64,000 nucleotides of DNA, taken from Cyclina sinensis (lineage: Eukaryota > Mollusca > Bivalvia > Venerida > Veneridae). Shown here one piece after another: positions 1 through 11,739 of this stretch. The stretch's first letter is position 1. Every line of letters begins with the position of its first letter. The stretch spans positions 8,644,821 through 8,708,820 of the forward strand of contig JAAONU010000013.1 in assembly GCA_012932295.1 (NCBI GenBank). Direction: 5' to 3'. Below the pieces are notes generated by a model. That model saw nothing but the letters and a program-made list of their open reading frames with translations, did not search any database and was not told where the DNA came from. The position numbers were made by a program, and so were the translations under genes.

Positions 1-368
1 TTTGACACATTACTCGGTCAGCGTCCAGCATCGCTTATTTTTGTTTGTTTAGAAGTGTAGCATATATGATATACTCAAACACATTCAATTCATGAGTCAT
101 CAAGCAGTCAAAGGTACAACAAAAAATGCATGCTTTGAAATTTGTCATTTCAGTGCAGTTGTGAAGGCTAAACACCTTAGAGATTGAGGACTATTTGCAA
201 TTTACTGAATAAGCAAACTTAATAAAAAAAAACTGTAGTGCGTTTACTTGATCTGGAAATTTCTGCCAATTTTGTTCTCTCTAAGAGTATACATTATAAA
301 TTTTTTTTTAATTTTCATACATTTGGACACACAACTACGTACGTTCATTATTACTCCTCTTTCCGTCT

Positions 369-384
369 CCCCCCCCCCCCCCCC
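369..384. repeat. poly-C tract
   Basis: A run of 16 C in upstream DNA of unit A. At the equivalent place unit B has a shorter C run followed by a (CA)n microsatellite (9706-9765), and unit C has C20 followed by (CA)n. The length is unstable between units. Confidence 0.9.
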
Positions 385-712
385 ACAACCCCACACATAG
401 ATGAAGAACTCTGCTTTGTCCTAGTAGTAACAGGTATGCTGTAGGAAGCGTTGGTATAAATCAAAAATGCAAAATTGTACTCTGTGAACCTGACATAAGG
501 AATTGACTGTCTTATCACTGCTTACTTTGCAGAAATCAAAACTTTCTTCCGCATATGTAACAAAAAAACTTACAGACTTTCATTACAAAGACCCTTACAG
601 ACGCATCATACAGAAAGCTTTAATAGATTTACGACCTAACTCTTCACCATACTGTACATTGTTTTCCAACAAGAAGTAGAAAAATGAATTAAACACAACT
701 TTCTTTAGAGTA

Positions 713-900
713 AAGATTCAGAACTCACCTCCAACTTTTTTCTCTACTTTTTTTCAAGCGAGTTTTAACAATTTTTCTAAACCTTAATAAAACGTCTGAA
801 CTCGGAAAAAATGCGGCCACTATATACAAGCATTCTTTGCCAAGGTTTATTTATCAGAAGAGAGGTTTGTTTTGTTTACCAATAGAGATGTTGGTACTAA
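713..900 (+). repeat. internal direct repeat, copy 1
   Basis: About 190 bases repeated at 1606-1800 with a few differences; both start at AAAGATTCAGAACTCACC and end in the GTTTGTTTTGTTTACC region. Unit B carries the sequence once (around 10095-10280) and unit C once (around 17915-18090). The extra copy is therefore private to unit A, and the intervening 705 bases include a MULE-like insertion. Confidence 0.8.
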
Positions 901-921
901 CATGTGTGTTATGACTCTACT

Positions 922-1318
922 CATCGTCGGTGACCCCCGGTACATATTCCGCACAACTACATTATGTACCGTGGGATAATTGACTGCTGATTATTCGTTT
1001 TCATGAATATTTATTAGCAAAGGGATGTAACTCTTCGTCGAATGAGATGCCGCATTACAAATAGACACTCTTCAGTGTGGAGAGTATGAATAATGACAAG
1101 TTACTTAAAATAGACGTATTTCCCAGTATTTAAACATAGGCGCGGAAGGCAAATTGTAACAAGTAATTTCATTGGCTGAGATTCCGCAAGGGAAATCTTG
1201 CAGAAACCAATGAAAGTAGGTAATGATTATTCATGAGTACGAAATTTTACCAGCCAATTGTCCCACGGTAGATAAAAAGAGTGAAACGGAATGGATCGAA
1301 CGTGGGTTTCCGTTGATG
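922..1318 (+). mobile_element. MULE-like palindromic MITE, copy 1
   Basis: A 397-base element with ends CATCGTCGG and CCGTTGATG (imperfect inverted repeats) and strong subterminal inverted repeats around 968-1015 and 1225-1270 (TACCGTGGG and CCCACGGTA). It is flanked by perfect 9-base direct repeats GACTCTACT (913-921 and 1319-1327). A second copy lies inverted at 8965-9359. No transposase is encoded. The 9-base target duplication and long palindromic ends fit Mutator-like (MULE) non-autonomous elements; the superfamily is inferred. Confidence 0.75.
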
Positions 1319-1327
1319 GACTCTACT

Positions 1328-1605
1328 GTGTGCCTTTGAATATCAAGCGACGTGTCTGTTTCAATGAATTTGCCTCGGCCACGGGACGAAAAGTGGGGCA
1401 TGGAAGTAGTTTCTTTCTTGCAGCTGAATTTTTTAGAGAAGTGTTTCATCTGAAATTTGAGTTTTTGTTGTAGATTGTCTTCAATCCTATAAGAATAGCT
1501 GTACTTTTCTTTTCAGCTTGTTGTATTGGGATTGACAGTGAGGGGCTAACAGATTGAGTGGTCGTCAGACACTAAATTTCAGTGTGAAACTGGTATCTGC
1601 CACCT
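1328..1605. other. unmatched spacer in unit A
   Basis: About 280 bases after the MULE-like copy with no counterpart seen in units B or C. Reading frames crossing its left end include element sequence and look spurious. I see no gene. Confidence 0.5.
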
Positions 1606-1800
1606 AAAGATTCAGAACTCACCTCCAACTTACTTCCTCTATTTTTTTTCAAGCGAGTTTTAACAATTTTTCTAAACTTTAGTAAAACGTCAAAACATGG
1701 AAAAAATGCGGCAACTATATATAAACAAGCGTTCTTTGCCAAGGTTTATTTATCAGAAGAGATGTTTGTTTTGTTTACCATAGAGATGTTACTACCGAAC
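1606..1800 (+). repeat. internal direct repeat, copy 2
   Basis: Second copy of 713-900, with small substitutions and a missing base or two. It restores colinearity with unit B, so the downstream sequence (TCTCTTATAAACATG and onward) matches B from here. Confidence 0.8.
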
Positions 1801-2228
1801 ACAATCACTGAAAATCTCTTATAAACATGTTTATTACATACAATGGACGCCTTTTTTCCTGGAATTTGCCAAGATACAAATAGAGGCTAATGGCAACGAC
1901 TGATTTCCTCGATAAACTTATGACTGACATCGCAGGTTAGAACGAAACAGAACTGAAGAGTTAAAAGCTTTTAAGCTACTGCATTGTTTATTTCATTATT
2001 ACCATACAAAATGGATGACACATAGCCTACTTCAGTTTAATGCATGTACCATATTGAAGTGTGTGTGCAATTATGTAAACAACTTGTTTATATTTATGGC
2101 GATTTGTAGTATAAAAAGTACCACGTCCCACTTGGACGCTGTTCGATGTACTTTTAGTAAAGAAGAGAAAGTATGCATTGTATTTTTATGTCATCTGTTA
2201 TGTCCCCAAATCCCCTCAGCAACAACTA

Positions 2229-2233
2229 CCCCC

Positions 2234-2264
<31 letters not shown>

Positions 2265-2265
2265 A
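2229..2265. repeat. C22 followed by (AC)n
   Basis: A run of 22 C directly followed by an (AC) microsatellite. The matching place in unit B (about 10735-10775) is (CA)n and is also where B lacks the next 1.3 kb of unit A, so this tract may mark a deletion or slippage breakpoint. Confidence 0.85.
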
Positions 2266-2539
2266 GGTCCCCATTCGACTAGTTTTCAGTTCATCTTTCC
2301 ATCCGTATCTACGATATGAATTTTGGGATGTTGCAACTTTTGTCAAAATTGAAAACCTTTTCAGAGCATTGTTTCAGCATCAATAATATTCAACAGACAT
2401 CTGGTCCCTAGTGAAAACAGCGGTCGTAAGCTTATGTGGTATGTAAGCGATTCTGAAAAAGTATAAAAGTATGTTGAGAAGTTTGCTCAACATACGACAT
2501 TCGACATAAAACACAGGTCGATATGAATGTCGAGATAAC

Positions 2540-2815
2540 TCAACATTTCCAGAAGTAAAGGTTGTGTTAGCATGACATTTGAATTCTGAAACGCTTGAAT
2601 TTTAAATGCTGCACTAGCATGACATTAGAGATTCGAATTTTGATTTACATGTTTAATTTTAACGTTGTGTTTGCAAGACATTCGAATTTTGAATTATTTG
2701 TTTTGAACGTTGTGCCAGCAAGACGTTCGACATAGCCCGAAATGAATGTCCAGTAAATTCAGCATTAGACATTTGAAGAAGTAAAGACAGTGCTAGCACG
2801 AATTCGAATCTTAAT
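2540..2815. repeat. degenerate internal repeats around an AGCA-GACATTCGAA motif
   Basis: Imperfect repeats of a motif resembling GTTGTG-AGCA-GACATTCGAATTTTGA occur several times. Unit C has one related stretch (about 18775-18865). This is simple local expansion with no coding potential. Confidence 0.4.
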
Positions 2816-3052
2816 GCGACTGACTCACAGATGGGCCGACGATGAAAAAAAGAAGAAAATGTTTATACATCTTGAAATTCTAGCTGTAATTGTGAAGAAC
2901 GTATCTAAACTAAGTTACTGACTCATTTTTTGTTACAGAAAAACATCGCAATATAAAGTTTTACACACTTTTATCAGTACAAAATTTACCCCGGTAGTCA
3001 CAGGGAAGAGACTTTGGTTATAATATTAATTTTGACCATACTTGTTATCTTG

Positions 3053-3132
3053 TGTCTGTGGCTCAGTGGTCTTGATCGTCGCGTTATATTTTACTGACCG
3101 AAAGGTCATGGGTTCGAATCCTGGTTAAGTCA
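3053..3132 (+). repeat. tRNA-derived SINE head
   Basis: Contains a pol III A-box-like stretch (TGGCTCAGTGG) and a B-box GGTTCGAATCC about 50 bases later. The presumed acceptor and T stems do not pair, so it is not a functional tRNA. It is present only in unit A, in the segment missing from unit B. Confidence 0.5.
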
Positions 3133-4559
3133 AAACTTTTTTTTCAGTTTTCATGGTACATAGAAGCATCATATTATGTCTTTTTCTATAGTATATTACT
3201 TTGTCTTTAATTTTAAAGAAAAGAAAATTCAGCTAAATTCTGTTAGTCGCTTTAAATCACTTGAAATTTGAATGTCATTTTTATTGACATTATAGGACAT
3301 TTCTATTGAACATATAAAATTAAATTGGACCTTTTATTTTTCGACTGTAAGTTGGTAGTTACAGTGACGTTTGTAAGCATTACTGTAAGAATTATCCCCC
3401 TTTTCAGTATTGGAGTAGCCCTCAAAAATAAATAGTTTTGTAAAGATCTGTCCGTGACCTTTATATATGATTAAAGGTCAAAGTCCCTCTTGTAGTGTAA
3501 TAATAAAGTAATGGTTGATTCTTCTCGTAGTAAAAGCAGTTTCTGTCCTAGTTTTGATTTTAATCAAATTCTTGTCGAGGGTTTCACCTTTAAAAGCTCC
3601 TTGTTTAAATAGTTTTGTAAACAATTTTCGGATTGTTCTGTGGCCACAAAGAAAGTACACTGCTGTTGCCCAAAAATAATTTATCAGATTGTTTCAAGAT
3701 TCTTAATAAACTTAGTAAGATATCTGAAACAAACTTTTAGCTGGTGTCCAGGCTGTGGTTTCCAATTATAAAAGTTTCATATTACTGTTCAAAATTATCA
3801 AGAAGAATGGCACATAAGACAATACTGAAAACACAGCGAAATTTCAGAAATTATGTTAACTTCAAGTAACAACGACTGCCTTCATATATTATATATACCT
3901 ACCAGTATAGATGGAAATTCAAAAGTTTAATTTACGTCAGCGCCAGTCATGAAATATTTTTACTGTGTTCAACTTTATTTAATGGAATTAAAAGTCTCAG
4001 TGAAAACGATTACATAAAAACATTGGTCATATTTGATTTTCTAAAGTTATACGTCATTGCAAGTTGATGTTTTAAAGACACTCAGACTCACTGTGTCTTC
4101 TTATATTACTTAAGCTTCATATGCGCTATTTGTTCACTTATTCCTATCATCAATCGACAGAACAAAGGAATCAATGAAGTTACGGATTAATACGGTTTGA
4201 TTTTAGTTTTTGTTTCACTAATAAAATTCGTACCAGGGTTGCACAAACTGAGTGATTACAAGCTTCGATCTGACCAATGTGCAATGAAAGTGCCCCTTCC
4301 TGGGGACACGGTGTTGATCAGAGTTTTTGTATTAACCAGGTAGTTAAAGAAATCACAGTCTATTTATATGTTTGAATTAATTTTAACGTCTTTGTCGGTT
4401 GCCGAAAGAATCTTTCTATTTTTTTCTTTTTGAGTTATTTAACGTCGGTAACATTTGCTTGTTAAAACGATGCCCCTCTGGAGAGTTTAGTTATTTTATG
4501 TCGTTGGGGGATTGTGCAAGATATAAAAGGCATAGTCCAAATACAGTCATGTTTTTTTT

Positions 4560-4730
4560 CCGTGCTCAGCACTAATACATGGGAACTCGGTTTAAAAGTC
4601 TCACCCAGAAGACAATAAGTAATAATAGTGGATGATCACGACCCCTGGATTACCAGCCCAGCGCGTTACCACTGGTCTGCCATTGTAGAGACCTCTGTTT
4701 AAAGTCTCATCCGAATCACAATTAGTAGTT
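4560..4730 (-). repeat. tRNA-derived SINE fragment, unit A
   Basis: On the minus strand the stretch GACCAGTGGTAACGCGC followed by an anticodon-arm-like CTGG-loop-CCAG resembles the 5' half of a tRNA. The same element is at the matching place in unit B (11740-11895), so it inserted before the A/B duplication. A related minus-strand piece in unit C (about 20228-20272) reads GGTAACGCGCG. Confidence 0.4.
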
Positions 4731-4859
4731 CAAGTTGTTTTAGTAGAGCAGCGAGGGTAGAACTGATATAGCAATAAAGTTGTTGTTTTTTTTTTTTTTT
4801 TTGTTTTTTTTTTTGCCGTATATCTGTCCCCACGTTTGTCAGACTCCTCGATATTGTGA

Positions 4860-5081
4860 GTGAAAAGACATTCAGTCTATGATCAAACAACAATGTGTGA
4901 ATAATTGACCATTTGTGTAGGCCATTCAGCCCTTTGATTAACGACATGCCTGAGTTCAATTCATCAACTCAATATCAATTTGCTTAAATTGTTTGCAATT
5001 TGTTTGCAAGTGAACATGACATAAGTTATCAAACAAATACTAAGTTTGAGTCATGCCATGTTTAAGACAGAGAAAATATGA
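4860..5081 (+). promoter_or_regulatory. conserved proximal promoter module, gene A
   Basis: This block upstream of the TATA box aligns with 12030-12252 in unit B and, in patches, with 21170-21371 in unit C, where surrounding DNA has largely diverged. Shared patches include CAATGTGTGAATAATTGA, TTGTTTGCAA and AAGTTTGAGTC. Such retention suggests regulatory constraint. TAAT/ATTA cores could be homeodomain sites, possibly for autoregulation; that is speculative. Confidence 0.5.
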
Positions 5082-5089
5082 TATAAAAG
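5082..5089 (+). promoter_or_regulatory. TATA box of homeobox gene A
   Basis: TATAAAAG lies 104 bases upstream of the start codon. The same spacing occurs in gene B (104) and nearly so in gene C (109), giving a short 5' untranslated region of roughly 75-80 bases. Confidence 0.7.
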
Positions 5090-5185
5090 TCAAACATAGA
5101 CTATCCAAGCTGTATCATTCACTTCTGAGTTACTGAAATTCAGCAATTAACGAAAAAATACGGTTAGCTAAACTGCTTCGGAGTC

Positions 5186-7770
5186 ATGCATGATAATGTA
5201 AGAAAAAATTTTGTTTTTGTTATTTCAAAATTCGGTAACCTACGCTACTTTGAAATTAAGTAGACAGTTTGTTGTACAGAAATGTTGAAAAAGTTCACGA
5301 TGCTGATCAATGTAATGATTTCGCACGGATCGAGAAAATACCACTTGAATATCTTAGATTTAAGCAAAACAATTCTCTATTTAATTGATGTTTTACTTTT
5401 CTTATTCATTTGTTTTCTCTTAAATAAATACATAAATATTTTGTTCATTTACTATAATACATTTTTGTTCCAGAGTATGTATGTGTTTTCAAACATACAA
5501 ATATATGTATCCTAATTTTATTATTTATACTAACCGGAGGTTCCGTTTTGTTCTGTTCTGTTCAGTTAACTACGTGTATTTTATCCATATGTATGATGCA
5601 AACGAAGGGAAACGCATAGAGACAGAACATGAAACTGCGATGGCTCACTGTATTTCATTTTTAACTTAAGTTTTGAACATCTTAAATGCTTGATCTGCGG
5701 AAAGATCAGAGCATATTAATAATTAGAATAACATGCTTGTTTGACAAGATATTCCGTAAGAGGATGTCATTTTTGTCTAAATCCATTGTTTGATTTTTAT
5801 TGATTTTTAGACAGTTGCCAAATCTCTTTAGTTATAAAATGTTATATCGATAAAATGTAATAAAGTTTTAATTCTTTTTCTTCAGATCCATCAGTTTGTT
5901 CAAAGCAATGGACACCCATACAGCCCATATCAGTACAGTAATTCCGCCAAATTGAATAATACTTCAAAGCAACCATACACGCCAGAATATGAAAATCAAC
6001 AGCAGACAACCATTGGTAATCTGTCTGTCCTGTCAGGAGCCGGAAGATTGACACACAATGTTACGCGCATGCTCAGTGATACAAGTGAACCAATGAAGCA
6101 AGTTCCGGTTACATCATCGCATGCAGCGCCTTTTAGCACAGCTCACTTCCTTTCATTCAGGCAACAGATGTTAAATGAAAATCATAGACCATTTCATGAT
6201 AAAGGTAAACTCTAAATGATGTTAAAATAAAGTTGTTTCCACACGTACGCATAATTTTTAAATGTACTATTTTCTACTCTGTCAAGTTAAATATAGATTT
6301 GAAGAAAAAAGCACCACCCAAATGATGTCAATAACCATGTGACTCGGTTTACTACTCCAGACTTTGCGTGATGTGTTTAGTATTTTTTCTTCCCGGAATT
6401 TTCTGAAAGTTTTTTTTTTATCTCGCAACTTTACTTTCGTCAAGCGAGGCTTTTAAACTACAATTAACTAAAATATGTTTAAGTGTATTTCTTTTGATTT
6501 TATCTTATAGGTGACATGCTCGATACAAGAAATAGTTCCAATATATCTACCTCAACCGACAGATCAGATTCCCCTGGTACGCCGAGTTCTAGGTCATCAC
6601 CGATTAGTTTCGAATCTTTAAATACATCGAATTTTGCGGCATCGCCGTCCACAAACGACCTGTCGAGCGTTGAATCCTCGCCTAGTTCCCTGGACAGACC
6701 CTCGAGTGCTGAGACATCGTCACTGAGTGACGAGTTAAACACTGAATCGTCGGAATGTTCCGGAGGTGACTTATCGTCATCCACTGCTTCGTCAAAGAGG
6801 ACAGACGTCGCGCCTAGAAACAAAGGGAGACAAACAAGGAAAACAGGGCGAACAAACTACACGAATGAACAAATACAGGCTTTGTTGAAGATATTTCATG
6901 AGACCCCCTATCCTGACTCTGAGATGATGGAAAACATTGGAAAAGACTTGGATATACCCGAAAAGAATGTCAAGGTATTTCTAAAACATATTACGTAAAA
7001 TAAAGTACTTTTAAAAAACACTTCTAATTATCTCTTCTGGCAATTTGTTGTTTTAGTCTCAGTTTTATGCATTTCAGTTTTCCCCAGCTTTATATTGCAA
7101 CATTGTTATGGATGCATAATGTTCGGTTGTATTAGAACAAGTCTTTTTGTATCTTGTTTTATACAGTACCATTATATGATCAACACGTGCTGCTGCCGAT
7201 GAAAATAATTGTGTTGAGAAATTATTCAGTAAAACAATCAAACATTTTACTGACAGTTAAGAATAAATGTACATATGTAAATGCTTCTATTAATTTTGAT
7301 ATGTATTTTAATTTGAACAGATCTGGTTCCAGAACAAGAGAGCAAGATGGCGCAAGCGAGTCAATGACAACATGAACAACTTACCGCAGCCTTACTTTCC
7401 CATGTCACCAATGTTGTCACCTGTCACACCTTACGGTTTCATGCCAACAGGACATATGATGACGTCATCTCCTGTTTCAAGGATGAGTGGTTATAACCCT
7501 TTTGTGCAAGAATCTCAGAGTTTAAACAATCAAAGAAATAACATTGGACATTTTGTTTCTAGTCATGGTCCGCCAAACTTACATGAAAGAATTCAAAGTA
7601 CCTCATTACAGAACCGAATGTTTCCAGGGATGTCTATGACGTCATTTGTGCCAACTTCGTCGTCTGCTAAATACAGTGAGACGCTTTCACAGCCAAGTAT
7701 AGCACCAAACAGAACCAGACACCAATTTCAGTACCCAACCCAGTCATCGGCATTTTTTCCAACTTATTAA
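5186..7770 (+). CDS. PRD-like homeobox protein, gene A (4 exons)
   Basis: Predicted sequence-specific nuclear DNA-binding protein of 414 residues. Coding exons are 5186-5197, 5886-6204, 6511-6974 and 7321-7770, all with GT-AG introns and matching phases (0, 1, 0). The first exon encodes only MHDN. Exon 2 has an eh1/octapeptide-like HNVTRML (residues 61-67; eh1 motifs recruit Groucho) and a second block HFLSFR. Exon 3 is serine-rich, then basic, then begins the homeodomain. The homeodomain (about 220-279) keeps R5, L16, F20, W48, F49, Q50, N51 and R53, with Y at position 8. The intron at 46/47 is typical of PRD-class genes, but no paired domain is present. The tail begins NMNNLPQPYFPMSPM. An ANF/Hesx-type relative is possible but unproven. 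Gene B is its close duplicate. Confidence 0.85.
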
Positions 7771-7926
7771 GACAATCAAGATTTTGTTTCCATGTTGTTA
7801 TTGTATATACTTCGTTATTGTTTCAAAAATCATTTGTTTTCTTTATAAAATATGCTTTTGTAATTGCATACGAATTCATCCTCGCTTGAAAATTACCAAA
7901 TTTTACATCTTGTCGTTTATTTGTAA

Positions 7927-7932
7927 AATAAA
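7927..7932 (+). terminator. polyadenylation signal of gene A
   Basis: AATAAA lies 157 bases after the stop codon in an AT-rich 3' end. The same context (AAATAAAGTGAC) is found after gene B. Confidence 0.7.
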
Positions 7933-7949
7933 GTGACAAATCTTGAAAC

Positions 7950-8964
7950 AATTGGTTTACTGATTTTTTGTTTTGCATGTAAGTTTGTTTTTCCCTATCC
8001 ACTTCGAAGAATACATCCCAAGCTCAGAGTTAAAGAAATGGTCTTTGAACTTTCCTAAGAACTGGAATAGTTAATAACAATAACATGTATCGATTTACGT
8101 TATCTCAGCATGGACAATGCAGTGCTGATATATTATAATTTTCACTAAAATCAGTTTTTTTCTTCTTCTATTAGAACGGTCGGCGAATCTTTTTTAATGA
8201 AGAGACTGAATTGGTGATGTAAACTATTAAATGTAAGAAAAAGAATTGTATTTTGAGGAATTTCAATTCATTGCCCCATGCTTGGACTATATTTGGCTTT
8301 CACGAAACTTTTCGAAAGTTCATGATATGCAAATGGTGAAACAAACCACCAAGGTGGTAGAAATGTTGCGTCTCATTCGTTACCTATTGTGAAGAGAAAA
8401 TATTGTTGGGATATGGCTTAGAACTGATACATTTATCTCTTAGTAAGTCCAAACATCAGTATCACAAAGACTTTTAAGCAAAAGGTACACTGCCCAAACC
8501 ATCTTCTCTTTTCAAGATCACTTCAAAAACAAGTTATTACAGAGTCCTCAGTTAACTTTTTATTTGATTACAATGTCAGCACTGATCACACATCACAAAA
8601 CAAAACATATAATGAGTGAGGTTAAAATTTGGCGACAGTAAATATATATCAATGATTATTATTGTATTGAAATCGTATCAAATGATAAAAGGTTATATAT
8701 GACAAAGTATCGACACAAGATGCTGATTGTCTTACAACCATTTATTCTGTTAATTGAATCATTATTAAAACAAGTCCAATGTAAATGTGGTGATATTGTA
8801 TCAAAGTGTTAATTTAACCTACCCTTTGATAAAGAAATTATTTCGAATTCTCTCTGTCAAAGGTGTACATTTAGTTACCCTGTACGTATTTCTGGTAAAA
8901 CCTGTCGGATAGATTTAGCCATCAAGACTACACCACGAGCAAAAGCCTTGATTTCGAAGAGTTC
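7950..8964. other. downstream flank of unit A, no gene seen
   Basis: About 1 kb of noncoding DNA that aligns with 15100-16091 in unit B, including the shared TGGTAAAACCTGTCGGATAG. It ends at the MULE-like insertion at 8965. I see no coding region. Confidence 0.6.
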
Positions 8965-9359
8965 TATTGTCGGAAACCCACGTTCGATCCATCCCGTTTC
9001 ACTAGATATTCATCGACCGTGGGACAATTGGTTGGTAAAATTTCGTACTCATGAATAAATCATTATACTACTGTCATTGGTTTCCGAAAGATTTTTATTG
9101 CGCAATTTCAGCCAATGAAATTACTCGTTATAATTTGCCTTTAAATCCAGGGAAAATACGTCTTCATGTATTTTAAGTAATATTTCGTTATGCCTACTCT
9201 CCATATTGAAGAGTATCTATTTGTAAATCAGAATCTCATTGGACGGAGAGTTACTTCTCTTTGCTAATTAATATTCATGAAAATGAATAATCTGCAGTCA
9301 ATTGTCCCACAGTACATAATGCAGTTGTGCGGAATATGTACTGGGGTTAACCGACGATG
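8965..9359 (-). mobile_element. MULE-like palindromic MITE, copy 2 (inverted)
   Basis: A 395-base inverted copy of the 922-1318 element. Its ends are TATTGTCGG and CCGACGATG. The flanks are 9-base direct repeats with one mismatch: GAAGAGTTC at 8956-8964 and GAACAGTTC at 9360-9368. The matching place in unit B (about 16083-16115) reads GAAGAGTTCACTC and continues into sequence like that after the element here. That is an empty site confirming both boundaries. Confidence 0.8.
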
Positions 9360-9722
9360 GAACAGTTCATTCCCTTTTAAAACTGTTCGGTGTTCAAACC
9401 CGTTCAACAACTAGTCTAAAATTCATGAGTCATCAAGCAGTCAAATGTACATCAAAAAATGCATGCTTTGAAATTTCTCATTTCAGTGGGGTTGTAAAGG
9501 CTGAAGACCTTAGAGATTGAGAACTATTTGCAATTTACTGAAAAAGCAATCTTAATGAAAACTGTAGTGCGTTTACTTGATCTGGAAATTTCTGCCAATT
9601 TTGTTCTCTCTAAGAGTATACATTACAAAAATTAATTTTAATTTTCATACACTTGGACACACAACTACGAACGTTCTTATTTCTCCTATTTCCGTCTCCC
9701 CTTCACCCCCCCCCCCCCGCCC

Positions 9723-9724
9723 AT

Positions 9725-9766
<42 letters not shown>
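9723..9766. repeat. (CA)n microsatellite
   Basis: About 20 CA dinucleotides following a C-rich tract, at the place where unit A has poly-C only. Confidence 0.95.
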
Positions 9767-9770
<4 letters not shown>

Positions 9771-10543
9771 GAAGAACTCTGCTTTGTCCTAGTAGTAACA
9801 GGTATTCTGTAGGAAGCGTTGGTATAAATGAAAAAAAAATGCAAATGTACTCTGTGAACCCGACACGAGTAATTGACTGTCTTATAACTGCTTACTTTGT
9901 TTGCAGAAATCAAAACTTTCTTCCGCATATGTCACAAAAAAACTCACAGACTTTAATTTCAAAGACACTTAAAGGCGCATCATACAGAAAGCTTTGATAG
10001 GTTTATTCAAAAACGACCTTATTCTTTACCATACTGTACATGTTTTTCCAACAAGAAGTAGAAAAATGAATTAAACACAACTTTCTCTAGAGTAAAGATT
10101 CAGAACTCACCTCCAACCTTCTTCCTCTATTTTTTGTTCAAGCGAGTTTTAACAATTTTTCTAAACCTTAATAAAACGTCTGAACTCGGAAAAAATGCGG
10201 CCACTATAAACAAGCGTCCTTTTGCCAAGGTTTATTTACCAGAAGAGATGTTTGTTTTGTTTACCAATAGAGATGTTGGTACTAACACAATCTCTGAAAA
10301 TCTCTTATAAACATGTTTATTACATACAATGGACGCCTTCATACCTGGAATTAGCCAAGATACAAATAGAGGCTAATGGCAACAGACTGATTTCCTCGAT
10401 AAACTTTTTACTCACATCCCAGGTTAGAACGAAATAGAACTGAAGAGTTAAAAGCTTTTAAGCTACTGCATTGTTTATTTCATTATTACCATACAAAATG
10501 GCTGACACATGGCCTACTTCAGTTTAATGCATGTACCATATTG

Positions 10544-10545
<2 letters not shown>

Positions 10546-10574
<29 letters not shown>
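10546..10574. repeat. (GT)n microsatellite
   Basis: About 14 GT units; the matching place in unit A (near 2060) has only four. The expansion is recent and private to unit B. Confidence 0.95.
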
Positions 10575-10742
10575 CAATTATGTAAACAACTTGTTTATAT
10601 TTATGGCGATTTGTAGTATAAAAAGTAACACGTCCCACTTGGACGCTGTTTGATGTACTTTTAGTGAAGAAGAGAAAGTATGCATTATATTTATTATGTC
10701 ACCTGTTATGTCCCCAAATCCCCTAACCAACAACCAGCCACC

Positions 10743-10771
10743 ACACACACACACACACACGCACGCACACA
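10743..10771. repeat. (CA)n microsatellite at an A/B length breakpoint
   Basis: A CA/CG repeat directly followed by CTCCTTGTTTAAATAG, which in unit A occurs at about 3597, roughly 1.3 kb further along. The deletion in B (or insertion in A) has its endpoint here. Confidence 0.8.
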
Positions 10772-11739
10772 CTCCTTGTTTAAATAGTGGCCATAAAGAA
10801 AGTGCACTGCTGATGCCAAAAAATAATTTATCAGATTGTTTCAAGATTATTAATAAACTTAGTAAGATATCTTTCATATTGAAATTTCAAACAACCTTTA
10901 AGCTGGTGTCCAAGCCGTGATTTCCTGTTATAAAAGTTATATATTACTGTTTAAAATTATCAAGAAGAAGGGCAGATAAGACAATACTGAAAACACAGTG
11001 AAAGTTCAGAAATAATGTTAACTTCAAGTAACAACGACTGCATTCATATACTATATATACCCACCAGTATAGATGTAAATTCAAAAGTTTAATTTACGAC
11101 TGCGCCAGTCATGAAATATTTTTACTGTGTTCAACTTTATTTAATGGAATTAAAAGTCTCAGTGAAAATGATTACATATAAACATTGGTAATATTTGATT
11201 GTCTAAAGGTACACGTCATTGCAAGTTGATTTTTTTAAGATATTCAGACTCACTGTGTCCTCTTATATAACTTAAGCTTCATATGCGCTATTTGTTCACT
11301 TATTCCTTATAACTGTCATCAATCGATAGAACAAAAGTAATTAATGAAGTTGTGGATTAATACATTTTGATTTTAGTTTTTGTTTCACTAATAAAATTCG
11401 TACCAGCGTTGCACAAACTGAGTGATTACAAGCTTCGATCTGACCAATGTGCAATGAAAGTGCCCTTTCCTGGGGACACGGTGTTGATCAGAGTTTTTGT
11501 ATCAACCAGGTAGGTAAAGAAATCACACTCTATTTATATGTTTGAATTAATTTTAACGTCTTTGCCGGTTGCCGAAAGAATCTTTTTTTTTTTTTTCTTT
11601 TTGAGTTATTTAACGTCGGTAACATTTGCCTGTTAAAGCGATGCCCCTCTGGAGAGTTTAGTTATTTTATGTTGTTGGGGGATTGTGCAAGATATAAAAG
11701 TCATCCCAGCCCAAAGAGAGTACTTTTTTTCCAGTGCTC

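Larger units (their letters stand above)
87..9400 (+). repeat. tandem duplication unit A (homeobox gene A)
   Basis: The first of three homologous units, each carrying a homeobox gene. Similarity to unit B starts near 87 (matching 9421) and runs through upstream DNA, gene and downstream DNA. The offset between units changes from about 9330 at the left end to about 7170 at the promoter and 7152 at exon 4, so indels are many. Unit A has about 1.3 kb (2260-3600) absent from B, an internal duplication (713-900 and 1606-1800) and two MULE-like insertions. Boundaries are approximate. Confidence 0.8.

Noticed and set aside
3053..3132. Functional tRNA gene
   Set aside because: A and B boxes are present, but the T stem has mismatches and the acceptor ends (GTCTGTG and TTAAGTC) do not pair; it is better read as SINE or pseudo-tRNA.
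6500..6823. 107-residue minus-strand protein (also at 13600-13923)
   Set aside because: Antisense shadow of the serine-rich homeobox exon 3; the plus strand has matching splice phases and homology.
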